From Bacteroidota bacterium (GTDB lineage: Bacteria; Bacteroidota; Bacteroidia; Bacteroidales; UBA10428): a stretch of DNA of 64,000 nt. The notes beneath the pieces were generated by a model. The model saw only the letters and a list, made by a program, of their open reading frames with translations, was not told the DNA's origin and searched no databases. The DNA lies in NCBI GenBank assembly GCA_023442525.1, contig JAEZZA010000006.1, forward strand, positions 186,001-250,000, written 5' to 3'. The translations under genes were made by a program, and so were the position numbers. This document shows, in pieces, positions 26,326 through 35,117 of this stretch; positions within the stretch are counted from its first letter, which is position 1, and each line of letters starts with the position of its first letter.

Positions 26326-27808
26326 GATTCTGTTCTTTTAAAATTCGTTCCGTTGTCAATTTGGCCGATAGCAGTACCAGTGGAATGCCATTTCCCGGAT
26401 GTGTGCTTCCACCGGCAAAATATAAATTGCGGTATTTCCGGTGCCGGTTATGGGGACGGAACCATCCCATCTGGAAGATATTATGGCCCAGGCCGAAAGT
26501 AGCACCCCGCGTGAGATTAAAAGTCGATTGCCAGGTATGGGGCGTATGGCATATTTCAAACTTAATGTGGTCTTCGAGATCGTCGAGTCCTTCTTCTTTA
26601 AGGCGCGTAATAACCCATTGCCTGGCTGCCAGTTTTAACATATCCCAGTCGGCAGGACATTTGTCCGCTATATGTCCCGAAGGGACGATCACCGATAAAG
26701 TATCGTGGCCCGGAGGTGCGGCTGATTCGTCGGTGCGCACCGGGGCATGGACATAAAAACTGGGCTTATCCGAAATCGACTGATCACGAAAAATCCTATT
26801 CAGATTTTGTTTGTAAGCTGATGAAAGAAACACGCTGTGATGGCCCAGTTGGGGATACTGTTTGTCGACCGCCCAGTGAAACACAATAGCGGAACAGCTG
26901 TAGATTTTCCGGTCGATCCGTTTCGAAATGCCACGGTCCGGTAACAATTCCCTGTAAACAAACGGAAGATCTGCATTAGCAACAATCACATCTGCCCATA
27001 CGGTGCTTCCGTTTCCGAGCACCACACCCCTTGCCTTTCTGCCCTCGGTGAGGATCTTTATAACGGGTTCACCATAAACAAAGCGCACTCCGGCATCGCC
27101 AGCCAGAGTCAACAGTTTTTCGGTTACAGCATACATTCCTCCGGCCGGGAATAATGAACCCTCGGTGAGTTCGGCAGAGGCAAGCATTGAAAATAGCGCC
27201 GGAGCGTCGAAAGGATTCTGGCCTACATAAATATTCTGGAATGTAAAGGCTTTCTGGAGGTCTTCATTTTTAAAAAACCTGCGGACATAATTTGTATGTC
27301 GCAGGTGAGTTTTTAGCTTCAGAAGCAAGGCGGCATTTTTCAGGGTAACAAACTCAAACAGGTGATAAAAATTCCGGCCCAGGAGCTGATCTACAGCCAT
27401 TTTGAATCCCTTGTATCCATCAACGATCAGCTTTTCAGCCCTCTGTGAACTTCCATCCTCAAACGTTTCGAGTTCAGCGTTCAGCTTACCCCGGTCGGAT
27501 GAAAAATGCAGTTTCCTTCCCTCATCAAAATATATGGTATAAAGCGTATGGAGCGGATAGGTTTTGAAGTTTTCCTCAGGCTTAATATCAATTGAGTGAA
27601 ATATCTGCCTGTAAATTTCAGGCATCAGGTAAATGGTGGCTCCCAGATCGAACCTGTGACCGTCGCGAATGAGCCGGCTACACCTTCCCCCGGGAAAATT
27701 GTTCTTTTCATAAACCGTAACGTTATATCCATTACGGGCCAGGTAAAGGGATGTGGCAATACCGCCTATTCCGGCACCTATGATTACTGCTGTTTTTTCA
27801 GCCGCCAT
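26318..27808 (-). CDS. crtI: Phytoene desaturase family FAD enzyme
   Basis: 496 residues. N-terminal dinucleotide fold VIIGAGIGGIATSLYLARNG followed by FPGGRCSRL; C-terminal FAD motif YFAGGSTHPGNGIPLVL. It is the CrtI-type desaturase that makes coloured carotenoids from phytoene, or a closely related isomerase-free desaturase/saturase. It is first in the operon with the crtB-like gene. No other carotenoid genes (cyclase, hydroxylase) are present in the window. The number of desaturation steps cannot be told. Confidence 0.9.
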   Translation of the reverse strand: MAAEKTAVIIGAGIGGIATSLYLARNGYNVTVYEKNNFPGGRCSRLIRDGHRFDLGATIYLMPEIYRQIFHSIDIKPEENFKTYPLHTLYTIYFDEGRKLHFSSDRGKLNAELETFEDGSSQRAEKLIVDGYKGFKMAVDQLLGRNFYHLFEFVTLKNAALLLKLKTHLRHTNYVRRFFKNEDLQKAFTFQNIYVGQNPFDAPALFSMLASAELTEGSLFPAGGMYAVTEKLLTLAGDAGVRFVYGEPVIKILTEGRKARGVVLGNGSTVWADVIVANADLPFVYRELLPDRGISKRIDRKIYSCSAIVFHWAVDKQYPQLGHHSVFLSSAYKQNLNRIFRDQSISDKPSFYVHAPVRTDESAAPPGHDTLSVIVPSGHIADKCPADWDMLKLAARQWVITRLKEEGLDDLEDHIKFEICHTPHTWQSTFNLTRGATFGLGHNIFQMGWFRPHNRHRKYRNLYFAGGSTHPGNGIPLVLLSAKLTTERILKEQNHE

Positions 27809-27927
27809 AGTGTGAGATAAAATGGTGAATATGACCCGAAAATATGTAATTTATTGACTGTTGATACTTAGCAGAGTCGGGATTTTTTTATTAACTTTTA
27901 CAGAAGTTTTACCAAATCTTGACAGCC

Positions 27928-28812
27928 ATGAACCAATCCAAGGATGCTAAAGGGAAAATTCTGGTTCCCGTTGATTACTCCGACTGTTCACGATTCGCCT
28001 GCAGATATGCCATTAAGCTGGCTTGCAAGCTGGAAGCCGGAATCAAGCTTTTCCATACATATTATTCACCTGCTTTCGATCTGATAGAGCTTGCAGGGGC
28101 TGTTCAGACTCAATCACAACTTCGCGACGAGGTTACAATTAATCTCGAGGAAACCGAAAAGGAAACTCTGGAAAGTTTCCGGAAAAGCCTTGATGAATAT
28201 GTGGAAGATTGCAACCTCCCAGAGGTAAATATCACTTACGACATTGCTCCCGGGGTTCCCGAAGATGAGATTATCCATTATTCAGAGACTTACAATCCCG
28301 ATCTGGTTGTGATGGGTACAAAGGGAAAAGGAACAGGAGTAGGGTCAATTATCGGTAGTGTAACGGCAGCGGTCATCAACCGTATCAGCTATCCGGTTTT
28401 GGCTATTCCTGAGAAATACAAATTTGTGGGAGAAGGAAATATCCGGAACATCATGTATGTAACTGACTTTGATGAAACGGATTTTCAAACGCTTAAGCGG
28501 TTGATTGATATTACCGAACGGTTGAACCTCGATATCCATTGCGTTCATATAGGCGATCCTGATTCATGGGACAGGGTGAAAATGGAAGGACTGATGAAGT
28601 ATTTTCACGAAGTATATTCAAAGAATGCAACTTACAGTTTTGTAAGCCAGAAAAACCTGCTCGACGATCTCGATCAGCTCATTCGTGACAAGAATATCAG
28701 CATACTTTCTTTAACGGCAAAGCGTCAGAAGATATTCGAAAAGCTCTTCAAAAAAAATATCGCCAAAACGTTGTTTTACCACACCAGCATCCCCTTACTG
28801 GTATTTCATTGA
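27928..28812 (+). CDS. Tandem-domain universal stress protein
   Basis: 294 residues from the ATG at 27928 (a TTG 9 bp upstream is also in frame). Two UspA domains: the first (about 10-165) has ILVPVDYSDCSRFACRYA and the nucleotide-binding pattern MGTKGKGTGVGSIIGSV; the second (about 172-294) is more diverged, without the G-rich loop. So only the first domain is expected to bind ATP. Divergent from crtI. Convergent with the lipoprotein gene at 28813, with stop codons directly abutting; an 8-bp stem (ACGGCAGT at 28826, ACTGCCGT at 28852) inside the neighbour could end its transcript. Confidence 0.9.
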   Translation: MNQSKDAKGKILVPVDYSDCSRFACRYAIKLACKLEAGIKLFHTYYSPAFDLIELAGAVQTQSQLRDEVTINLEETEKETLESFRKSLDEYVEDCNLPEVNITYDIAPGVPEDEIIHYSETYNPDLVVMGTKGKGTGVGSIIGSVTAAVINRISYPVLAIPEKYKFVGEGNIRNIMYVTDFDETDFQTLKRLIDITERLNLDIHCVHIGDPDSWDRVKMEGLMKYFHEVYSKNATYSFVSQKNLLDDLDQLIRDKNISILSLTAKRQKIFEKLFKKNIAKTLFYHTSIPLLVFH

Positions 28813-29262
28813 TTATCTCGTGTACACGGCAGTGCAGTGATCATCCTGTGTACTGCCGTCGTTGACTGTATACGACAGGTTGATGGTATTCCGGTTTCCT
28901 GATATGGTACCCGATCCGTAAACGCTGTACCCGTCTTCCGCATTTTGATTGGGAATGGTAATTGAATTTCCTCCAACATTTGCTTTAACGCTAATACCTA
29001 CATTATAAAAGTTATCAATAATAATACCGTTTGAATTATCAGGGTCGGCCGAAATATAAACAACATAAGTACCGAGGGTGGATTTTTTTGCCGATTTGCC
29101 AAAGATCTCACTTTCCTCATCCACATCCCACTCACCTTCGATCTCCGCAATGACACCATTCCCGATCAGATCATCAACTTCACACGATACAGTTAACAGA
29201 AAAATTGCAGTAACAAGAATAATTGTTTTCAGAGCTTTTAAATTATGATACATAGTCTTCAT
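28813..29262 (-). CDS. Small lipoprotein of unknown function
   Basis: 149 residues. Signal peptide of type II with lipobox LTVSC (Cys27), then an Asp/Glu-rich linker and a beta-rich part (YVVYISADPDNSNGIIIDNFYN, GSGTISGNRNTINLSYTV) typical of the lipocalin-like or 'DUF' lipoproteins of Bacteroidota. It has no cysteine other than the lipobox and one near the end. Not recognised further. Convergent with the universal stress gene, so its own promoter lies in the 29263-29438 spacer. Confidence 0.65.
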   Translation of the reverse strand: MKTMYHNLKALKTIILVTAIFLLTVSCEVDDLIGNGVIAEIEGEWDVDEESEIFGKSAKKSTLGTYVVYISADPDNSNGIIIDNFYNVGISVKANVGGNSITIPNQNAEDGYSVYGSGTISGNRNTINLSYTVNDGSTQDDHCTAVYTR

Positions 29263-29438
29263 GATGATATTTTTATCTTCATTTTACTTGGCTTTACCGG
29301 TAACAAGCCGTGATTTACCGAATTTACAACTAAATCTATGCCAGATTCAGTCTCATATGACTAACTTCGTAATGTTTTGATGTAATTCTTAACGAAATTT
29401 GTTCTCAGGGGTTGCCTTAACACTTAAAAAAACTAACT

Positions 29439-30029
29439 ATGAAATCAAGCAGGATTATAACCATTGTAGTAATTGCAGTTGTTGTACTTTTTCTTTTCAG
29501 GGGCTGTGGCAGTTATAACAGCCTGGTTACCCTCAACGAGCAGGTGAACCGTGAATGGGCCAATGTTGAAAATGTTTACCAGCGCAGGGCCGACCTTATT
29601 CCAAACCTGGTGAATACGGTTAAAGGATATGCTGCACACGAGCAGGAAACACTTACCCGCGTTGTTGAAGCCAGGGCAGATGCAACCAAAATCACTATCG
29701 ATCCGGCCAACATGACCGAGGAAGATCTGAGGCGGTTTCAGCAGGCTCAGGGTCAACTAAACTCGGCTCTTTCACGTTTGATTGCTGTTGCGGAAAACTA
29801 CCCCGATTTGAAAGCCAACCAGAATTTCCTGGAATTACAGGCTCAGCTTGAAGGCACTGAAAACCGGATTGCAGTGGAACGCAGAAAATTCAACGAAACG
29901 GTGACTACTTACAACAGCGAGATAAAGAAATTTCCCGTTGTTTTGTTTGCCGGAATGCTGGGATTTAAGTACCGTCCTTATTTTGAAGCGGCAGAGGGAA
30001 CTGAGCAGGCTCCTGTGGTTCAATTCTAA
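29439..30029 (+). CDS. LemA family protein
   Basis: 196 residues: one N-terminal membrane helix (about 7-23), then the all-helical LemA domain with LVTLNEQVNREWANVENVYQRRADLIPNLVNTVKGYA as its hallmark (positions 27-64, described not quoted in full elsewhere). LemA proteins are anchored with the domain outside the cytoplasm; function is not settled. It is first in an apparent operon with two TPM-domain genes, 11 bp upstream of the first, an association widely seen in bacteria. Confidence 0.9.
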   Translation: MKSSRIITIVVIAVVVLFLFRGCGSYNSLVTLNEQVNREWANVENVYQRRADLIPNLVNTVKGYAAHEQETLTRVVEARADATKITIDPANMTEEDLRRFQQAQGQLNSALSRLIAVAENYPDLKANQNFLELQAQLEGTENRIAVERRKFNETVTTYNSEIKKFPVVLFAGMLGFKYRPYFEAAEGTEQAPVVQF

Positions 30030-30040
30030 TTAACCGGAAG

Positions 30041-30484
30041 ATGAAGGCAAGTGAATTTTTCACTCCCGAGGGGAAAAAGCTGATTGAGCAGGCTATCCAT
30101 GATGCTGAAAAAAAGACATCAGGGGAAATCAGAGTGCACGTTGAAACGGAGTTTGAAGGCGACGTACTCGACAGGGCTGCAACCGTATTTGCAAAAATTG
30201 GTATGCAGAAAACTGCCCTCAGGAATGGAGTACTGATATTTTTCGGAATCAAAAACAAGAAATTTGCCATTATCGGCGATGCCGGCATTAACGCAGTGGT
30301 AAATGAAAATTTCTGGGACGAAACCCGGGCCGTAATGGAAAAACATTTTATTAGTGCAGATTTTGCAGGCGGAATTGTTACTGGAGTACGTATGGCCGGG
30401 GAGAAACTCCGGCAATATTTTCCCTGCAAAACTGATGATGTAAACGAATTGTCAAACGAGATTTCATTCGATACCAGTGAATAA
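30041..30484 (+). CDS. TPM domain protein
   Basis: 147 residues, no signal peptide and no membrane helix. The TPM fold is indicated by LIEQAIHDAEKKTSGEIRVHVE at the start, RNGVLIFFGIKNKKFAIIGDAGI and the C-terminal GGIVTGVRMAGEKL. It overlaps the next TPM gene by 8 bp (GTG at 30477). TPM proteins in plants and bacteria are linked with phosphatase activity or photosystem repair, but bacterial roles are uncertain. Probably acts with the membrane-bound second TPM protein and LemA. Confidence 0.85.
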   Translation: MKASEFFTPEGKKLIEQAIHDAEKKTSGEIRVHVETEFEGDVLDRAATVFAKIGMQKTALRNGVLIFFGIKNKKFAIIGDAGINAVVNENFWDETRAVMEKHFISADFAGGIVTGVRMAGEKLRQYFPCKTDDVNELSNEISFDTSE

Positions 30485-31292
30485 AAGATCCAATTATATT
30501 AAAGGCTGCTATATTATTCTTATTGCCATTTTTTCCCTTGCAGGAATCCAGGCTCAGGATTTGCCCGAACCCATGGTTCCGCTTCGGCTGGTAAACGATT
30601 TCACGGGATTATTGGCTGAGTCTGATCAAATAAGACTCAATTCCAAACTTCAGACCTTCAATGATCAGACTTCTACCCAGATTTATGTGATTACCTATGA
30701 TGAGTTGCAGGGATATGAGATATCGGATTATGGACAGCGCCTTGCAGAAAAATGGGGGATCGGACAAGAGGGTAAGGATAACGGGATACTGGTACTGGTG
30801 AGTCCCGGATCACGTAAAATCACCATCCAAACGGGATACGGAATCGAAGGAGCCGTTCCCGACGCAGTGGCTTCCCGGCTGATCAGCGAAGTCATCCGGC
30901 CCGCTTTCCAACAGTCGAGATACTACGAAGGCCTGGATTCGGTAACCAATGTGCTCATGGCTCTTACTCGCGGAGAATATACGGCCGATGAATACATGAA
31001 GAAATCTGAAGAAACAGGAGGCATACTATTTGCCCTGTTTATTCTGTTAATATTTATTATATTCATCTCTTCGGCATTCAAACGAAGCAAGAAGATTTAC
31101 TCACCGCGCCATTCCCTGCCCTGGTGGCTGCTTTTAGGGTCGGGAGCGGGACGTGACAGCGGTTGGGGATCATTTTCATCGGGCCGTGGAAGTTTCGGCG
31201 GTGGTTTCGGTGGCGGCGGAGGCGGCTTCGGAGGCTTTGGCGGTGGCGGTGGCGGAAGTTTCGGCGGCGGCGGTGCAAGTGGCGGGTGGTAA
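30477..31292 (+). CDS. TPM domain protein with glycine-rich tail (YgcG-like)
   Basis: 271 residues, GTG start at 30477 overlapping the previous gene. Signal peptide (IILIAIFSLAGIQAQ), a TPM domain (VNDFTGLLAESDQIRLNSKL, GILVLVSPGSRKITIQTGYGIEG), one membrane helix near 183-199, then a basic segment and a Gly/Ser-rich tail built from FGGG units (GGGFGGGGGGFGGFGGGGGG). This plan is the usual YgcG form. The tail is low complexity, so its codons repeat GGC/GGT and generate spurious overlapping frames. It is a membrane or periplasmic partner of the LemA protein in this operon. Confidence 0.9.
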   Translation: MNKRSNYIKGCYIILIAIFSLAGIQAQDLPEPMVPLRLVNDFTGLLAESDQIRLNSKLQTFNDQTSTQIYVITYDELQGYEISDYGQRLAEKWGIGQEGKDNGILVLVSPGSRKITIQTGYGIEGAVPDAVASRLISEVIRPAFQQSRYYEGLDSVTNVLMALTRGEYTADEYMKKSEETGGILFALFILLIFIIFISSAFKRSKKIYSPRHSLPWWLLLGSGAGRDSGWGSFSSGRGSFGGGFGGGGGGFGGFGGGGGGSFGGGGASGGW

Positions 31293-31353
31293 CTACATCT
31301 GTTTCAAAGGAACTGCTGAAGCGACAAAATGTAAATAGTAATTTTCAATTGAC

Positions 31354-32466
31354 ATGATCATTCTCGCATTGGTATTTCTGTTCCTGATTTCACTTCCCGG
31401 ATTCTCACAATCTAATAATACATCGCGCCTGAAACTGGTATTTGCCGGCGATATCATGGGCCACGACGAACAGATTAAAGGCGCATGGAATACTGAAAAA
31501 GGGGTCTACGATTATGAACCTACTTTCCGTTACGTGAAAACGTATATCGAACAGGCAGATATTGCCATCGGTAATCTTGAAGTTACACTTGCCGGTCCAC
31601 CGTATAAAGGCTACCCCCAGTTTTCGAGTCCCGATGACCTTGCCATTGCCGCACGCGATGCTGGTTTTGATGTTTTTATCCAGGCAAATAACCATTCACT
31701 CGACAGGGGTTCAAAGGGTTTTAGAAGAACCATCCGGATACTGGATTCGCTAAATATAATTCATACCGGGACCTTCGCAGATTCTGTAGATTGGGCGCTG
31801 AACCATCCCCTGATACTTGAAAAGAATAACATTCGGATTGCACTTTTAAATTATACCTATGGTACTAACGGTATCAAAGTCAACCCGCCTCTGATTATAA
31901 ATTACATTGACACAACACAGATACGACGTGATCTGAACAAGGCGAAACTGGCGAATCCTGATTTTACCATTGTTACCATACATTGGGGAGAAGAATACCA
32001 GCGCACTGAGAATACCACACAAAAGCGCCTGGCCAGTTTTATCTTCAAACATGGTGCCGATGCTATTATCGGATCGCACCCTCATGTGGTGCAGCCCATC
32101 AGGGAATATTACACCGCCGATTCATCGGTGAACCATGTTGTGGTTTTTTCACAGGGTAATTTTGTTTCGAACCAGCGCGCTCAATATAAAGATGGGGGAA
32201 TACTGGCAGAACTGAATATTGTGAAAACAGCCGGCAGTGTTTCGTTAGACGATTTCAGTTATATGCCCTACTGGGTATATCGCGATGATCTCCCCGGGAA
32301 ATCAACTTTTTATGTGATTCCGGTAGGTTTTTATGAAAACAACACATCTCATTTCAATTTCAAAGACCACGACCGGTACAAAATAACCCAATTCGCCACC
32401 GACACCAGGGAATTGCTTAAGGGAGTGAAGGAGAGTGAGTTTTTCAAGCCGGATACTGGATACTAG
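31354..32466 (+). CDS. CapA family protein (calcineurin-like fold)
   Basis: 370 residues with an N-terminal signal peptide (LALVFLFLISLPGFSQ). The CapA/PgsA-like metallophosphatase superfamily motifs are in order: LVFAGDIMGHD (first metal Asp), GNLEVTL, NNHSLDRG, VTIHWGEEY and GSHPHVVQP. Such proteins are associated with poly-gamma-glutamate or capsule handling, but stand-alone members in Bacteroidota have unknown roles. The last codons (PDTGY then stop) are part of a GGATACT repeat that runs past the stop. A perfect-stem terminator follows at 32510. Confidence 0.85.
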   Translation: MIILALVFLFLISLPGFSQSNNTSRLKLVFAGDIMGHDEQIKGAWNTEKGVYDYEPTFRYVKTYIEQADIAIGNLEVTLAGPPYKGYPQFSSPDDLAIAARDAGFDVFIQANNHSLDRGSKGFRRTIRILDSLNIIHTGTFADSVDWALNHPLILEKNNIRIALLNYTYGTNGIKVNPPLIINYIDTTQIRRDLNKAKLANPDFTIVTIHWGEEYQRTENTTQKRLASFIFKHGADAIIGSHPHVVQPIREYYTADSSVNHVVVFSQGNFVSNQRAQYKDGGILAELNIVKTAGSVSLDDFSYMPYWVYRDDLPGKSTFYVIPVGFYENNTSHFNFKDHDRYKITQFATDTRELLKGVKESEFFKPDTGY

Positions 32467-32495
32467 ATACTGGATACGCTCCTCGCAAATGACCG
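32451..32495. repeat. GGATACT short-period repeat joined to an ACGCTCCTCGCAA element
   Basis: GGATACTGGATACTAGATAC continuing to TGGATAC (period 7 bp), then GCTCCTCGCAAATGACCGG. It begins in the last codons of the CapA-like gene. The second part matches a dispersed element also seen at 63751-63820 and, degenerate and inverted, at 50131-50162. Confidence 0.6.
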
Positions 32496-32509
32496 GACTG
32501 AGAAACGAA

Positions 32510-32541
32510 GACCTCAGAGTCGCATCCGGATCTCTGAGGTC
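32510..32541. terminator. Hairpin between convergent genes
   Basis: GACCTCAGAG (32510-32519) pairs perfectly with CTCTGAGGTC (32532-32541), 12-nt loop. It lies between convergent genes and has no long T-tract, so it is a probable rather than a certain terminator. Confidence 0.6.
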
Positions 32542-32570
32542 CTGAAAAGTAAATCTTTCTAATTATCGTT

Positions 32571-33350
32571 CTAATTGCAGATCGTGTTGTTGAAGCTCTC
32601 GTCCCAGCAAAGCTGGTTTAATCCGTCGGTTACAGTTCCTACATGTGTTTCGGTGTTGTAATCCACTTCGTACAACATGTTGGTTTCCGAATTGTATAAG
32701 TTATAATAGGCATTGTAGTCGGTACTATTTGTTATGCCATATTCGATATAGCTATCCTCATAGTCAGCGCCAGGCCTTACATTCAGGTATTTGACATCGA
32801 ACGTTTTATCTTCATAATCGGCGTTCCATTCTATGAATAACCAGGCAGTCTGGCTGGCCAGAGGAACATCATTAACCGTCCATTCTCCACCGGTTCTCAG
32901 TATATCGCATTTCCCGGTAAACCATACTACATCCATCGATGCGTCGGCCTTTTCAATGTTCATCGAAAGATAAACCGAATCGTTCATCACATCGGCTGTA
33001 AGCTTGGCGTTGTATTCGTTGTTCACTGCATATGTCCACTGCCAGGTATCGTTATCCAGGCGCACGGCATCGTGATTGAATGCTTCCGCATAAGCGGCAA
33101 CAGGAATAACCATGGCGGCTGACAATACCAGGTTCCAGTACGAAACAGCTCCCACTACCAGGTGGAAATTACTTTTTGGATCAACACTTTTAAGTTCACC
33201 GGCTGAAGTGAAATCGCTTAAGTCAATTGCAAAAGTGGTGATTGGAGGTAAATCGGGTCCTTTTTCCTTATCTTTTTCCTTTTCACAACCTGTCAGGAAA
33301 AAAGTACACAACATCGACATTGCAATCAACCTGCTTAATATATTCTTCAT
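32571..33350 (-). CDS. Lipoprotein of unknown function
   Basis: 259 residues. Type II signal peptide with lipobox LTGC (Cys22), then a charged linker (EKEKDKEKGPDLPP) and a domain rich in aspartate, asparagine and aromatic residues, with several WxW/YxY strands (DTWQWTYAVNN, TAWLFIEWNADYEDK). Three cysteines occur in the mature part, two close to the C-terminus (LCWDESFNNTICN). It is probably exposed on the outer membrane. No family recognised. It converges with the CapA-like gene across a hairpin at 32510-32541. Confidence 0.65.
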   Translation of the reverse strand: MKNILSRLIAMSMLCTFFLTGCEKEKDKEKGPDLPPITTFAIDLSDFTSAGELKSVDPKSNFHLVVGAVSYWNLVLSAAMVIPVAAYAEAFNHDAVRLDNDTWQWTYAVNNEYNAKLTADVMNDSVYLSMNIEKADASMDVVWFTGKCDILRTGGEWTVNDVPLASQTAWLFIEWNADYEDKTFDVKYLNVRPGADYEDSYIEYGITNSTDYNAYYNLYNSETNMLYEVDYNTETHVGTVTDGLNQLCWDESFNNTICN

Positions 33351-33426
33351 AGTAGTTTAGTTTAATAAACAACGGTTTATACGAGTTTTCATTGCATGTA
33401 GTTGCAATTAGCCCCGGCTATCCCTA

Positions 33427-34242
33427 TTAACAATTTTCTTTGTCCAGGAAATTTCGCAAGGCATCAAGGAAAGCTTTGGGTTCTTCCGCGTGAATCCAGT
33501 GACCTGCATTTGGGATGACAGATACTACTGCGCCTGGAAAATAATGGTGTATTGCTTTCAGATCGTGTTCTCTGATATAACCCGACCTGCCCCCTTTAAT
33601 GAATAGTAACGGAAAGTTGGGAACTGAGCGGGGATCGGTAGTGTTTTCATCGATTACGCCATCAAAAATGGCATTCATATTTTTTTCAAGCGCATCCAGA
33701 TTTATAACCCATTCGAAATGGCCGTCGGATCTACGTTTCAGACTTTTCAGCAAGAATTGCCTCACCATGGCTGAGGGAATGCTTTCGGAAAGATTTCGAT
33801 CCGCTTCCTCTCTGGTTTTTATTGATTTGATATCCAGATTCAGCAACGATGAAATGATATGAATATGCGTCAAAGCCTCTTCGGATTGATTTTCGCCGGC
33901 ATAACTCAAAGGGGAAATATCCACCACGATCATCTTCTTTACCATTTCGGGATGTATGAGTCCGAATTGCATTACCGCCTTTCCTCCCATAGAATGTCCC
34001 AGGAGTATAGCCTGCTTTATATCCCTTTTCTTCATGAATTCGTACAGATCGTCGGCAAGGATGCTGTAATTATGTTCAGGATGGTGTGGTGAATTACCAT
34101 GATTTCGCTGATCCACCAGGTAAACCGTGAACTGCCCTGCCAGTTCCCGCGCTATGGAATACCAGTTATCACCCGAACCATACATTCCGTGAAGTATGAT
34201 CAACGGGCATCCTGATCCTGATTCGCGGAAAAACAATTCCAT
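33427..34242 (-). CDS. Alpha/beta hydrolase (YbfF-like esterase)
   Basis: 271 residues with the alpha/beta hydrolase core: oxyanion region ILHGMYGSGDNW, DQRNHGNSP, nucleophile elbow GHSMGG and the C-terminal His in NAGHWIHAE. The catalytic triad is therefore complete (Ser in GHSMGG, an Asp in the second half, final His). Similar proteins are called YbfF esterases; substrates are thioesters or other small esters, unproven here. Its ATG directly abuts the stop of pdxJ, so the two are co-transcribed. Confidence 0.88.
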   Translation of the reverse strand: MELFFRESGSGCPLIILHGMYGSGDNWYSIARELAGQFTVYLVDQRNHGNSPHHPEHNYSILADDLYEFMKKRDIKQAILLGHSMGGKAVMQFGLIHPEMVKKMIVVDISPLSYAGENQSEEALTHIHIISSLLNLDIKSIKTREEADRNLSESIPSAMVRQFLLKSLKRRSDGHFEWVINLDALEKNMNAIFDGVIDENTTDPRSVPNFPLLFIKGGRSGYIREHDLKAIHHYFPGAVVSVIPNAGHWIHAEEPKAFLDALRNFLDKENC

Positions 34243-34956
34243 TTACAACAGTTGCTGAAGATACAGTTGGATGGTCTTTTCGAGCCCGTAATATAATGCG
34301 TCGGATATCAGAGCATGACCAATTGAAACTTCCATAAGTCCCGGCACATGCTGGTTAAAGTAATGCAGATTTTCAAGGCTCAGATCGTGGCCGGCGTTTA
34401 ATCCCAAATTCAGATCAACAGCCTTCTTTGCCGCGTTTATATATGGAGCTACAGCTTTGGCCGGATCTTTCGGGAATCTGGCAGCATACGGTTCGGTATA
34501 TAATTCAATACGATCGGTTCCGGTAGCAGCAGCCCTTTCAATTTGTTCCAGGTCGGTTTCAATAAACAAGGATGTGCGGATGCCATATTGGTGAAGATCT
34601 TTAATGATATCCGCGAGGAATTTTTCATAGCGGATCACATTCCATCCCTGATTGGATGTGATCACATCGTGTGAATCGGGTACAAAGGTTACCTGATGAG
34701 GCTTCACTTCCTTAACCAGGTCGAGAAACCGTTGCGACGGGTATCCTTCGATATTGAATTCCGTGGTTATAATCGGCCTTATTTCCCTAACATCGTTATA
34801 TCGAATATGTCGCTCATCGGGCCTGGGATGAACGGTAATCCCCTGTGCACCGAACTTCTGACAGTTAATGGCTGCCTGCACTATATTTGGCACACTTCCG
34901 CCACGGGCATTTCGAATGGTAGCAATTTTGTTGATATTAACACTTAACTTTGTCAT
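34243..34956 (-). CDS. pdxJ: Pyridoxine 5'-phosphate synthase
   Basis: Condenses 3-amino-1-phosphohydroxyacetone-type product with 1-deoxyxylulose 5-phosphate to give pyridoxine 5'-phosphate (the DXP-dependent vitamin B6 route). 237 residues, TIM-barrel family: KLSVNINKIATIRNARGG, ITVHPRPDERHIRY, ELYTEPYA and LGLNAGHDLSL are characteristic. It is divergent from the CBS-nadK genes, an arrangement often seen in Bacteroidota. An exact -7 box (TACCTTTG on the - strand, 35095-35088) lies 130 bp upstream. Confidence 0.95.
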   Translation of the reverse strand: MTKLSVNINKIATIRNARGGSVPNIVQAAINCQKFGAQGITVHPRPDERHIRYNDVREIRPIITTEFNIEGYPSQRFLDLVKEVKPHQVTFVPDSHDVITSNQGWNVIRYEKFLADIIKDLHQYGIRTSLFIETDLEQIERAAATGTDRIELYTEPYAARFPKDPAKAVAPYINAAKKAVDLNLGLNAGHDLSLENLHYFNQHVPGLMEVSIGHALISDALYYGLEKTIQLYLQQLL

Positions 34957-35117
34957 ACCAGGTGTGTTTTACATATTGAAATAAGAGCTAACTTTATAGT
35001 TACAGGCTCAAGTTATTTTAATATCCTTCCTGTACAAACAGATTGTATCTTCCGGTGGAAACGGATTACTAATGACAGGAATGATTGCAAAGGTAGCAGG
35101 TTTTCAGTTTATTGTAT

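Noticed and set aside
31153..31357. Overlapping Ala/Arg-rich ORFs in the Gly-rich tail of the TPM protein
   Set aside because: Low-complexity GGC/GGT codons leave all frames open; only the TPM frame continues from a folded domain.
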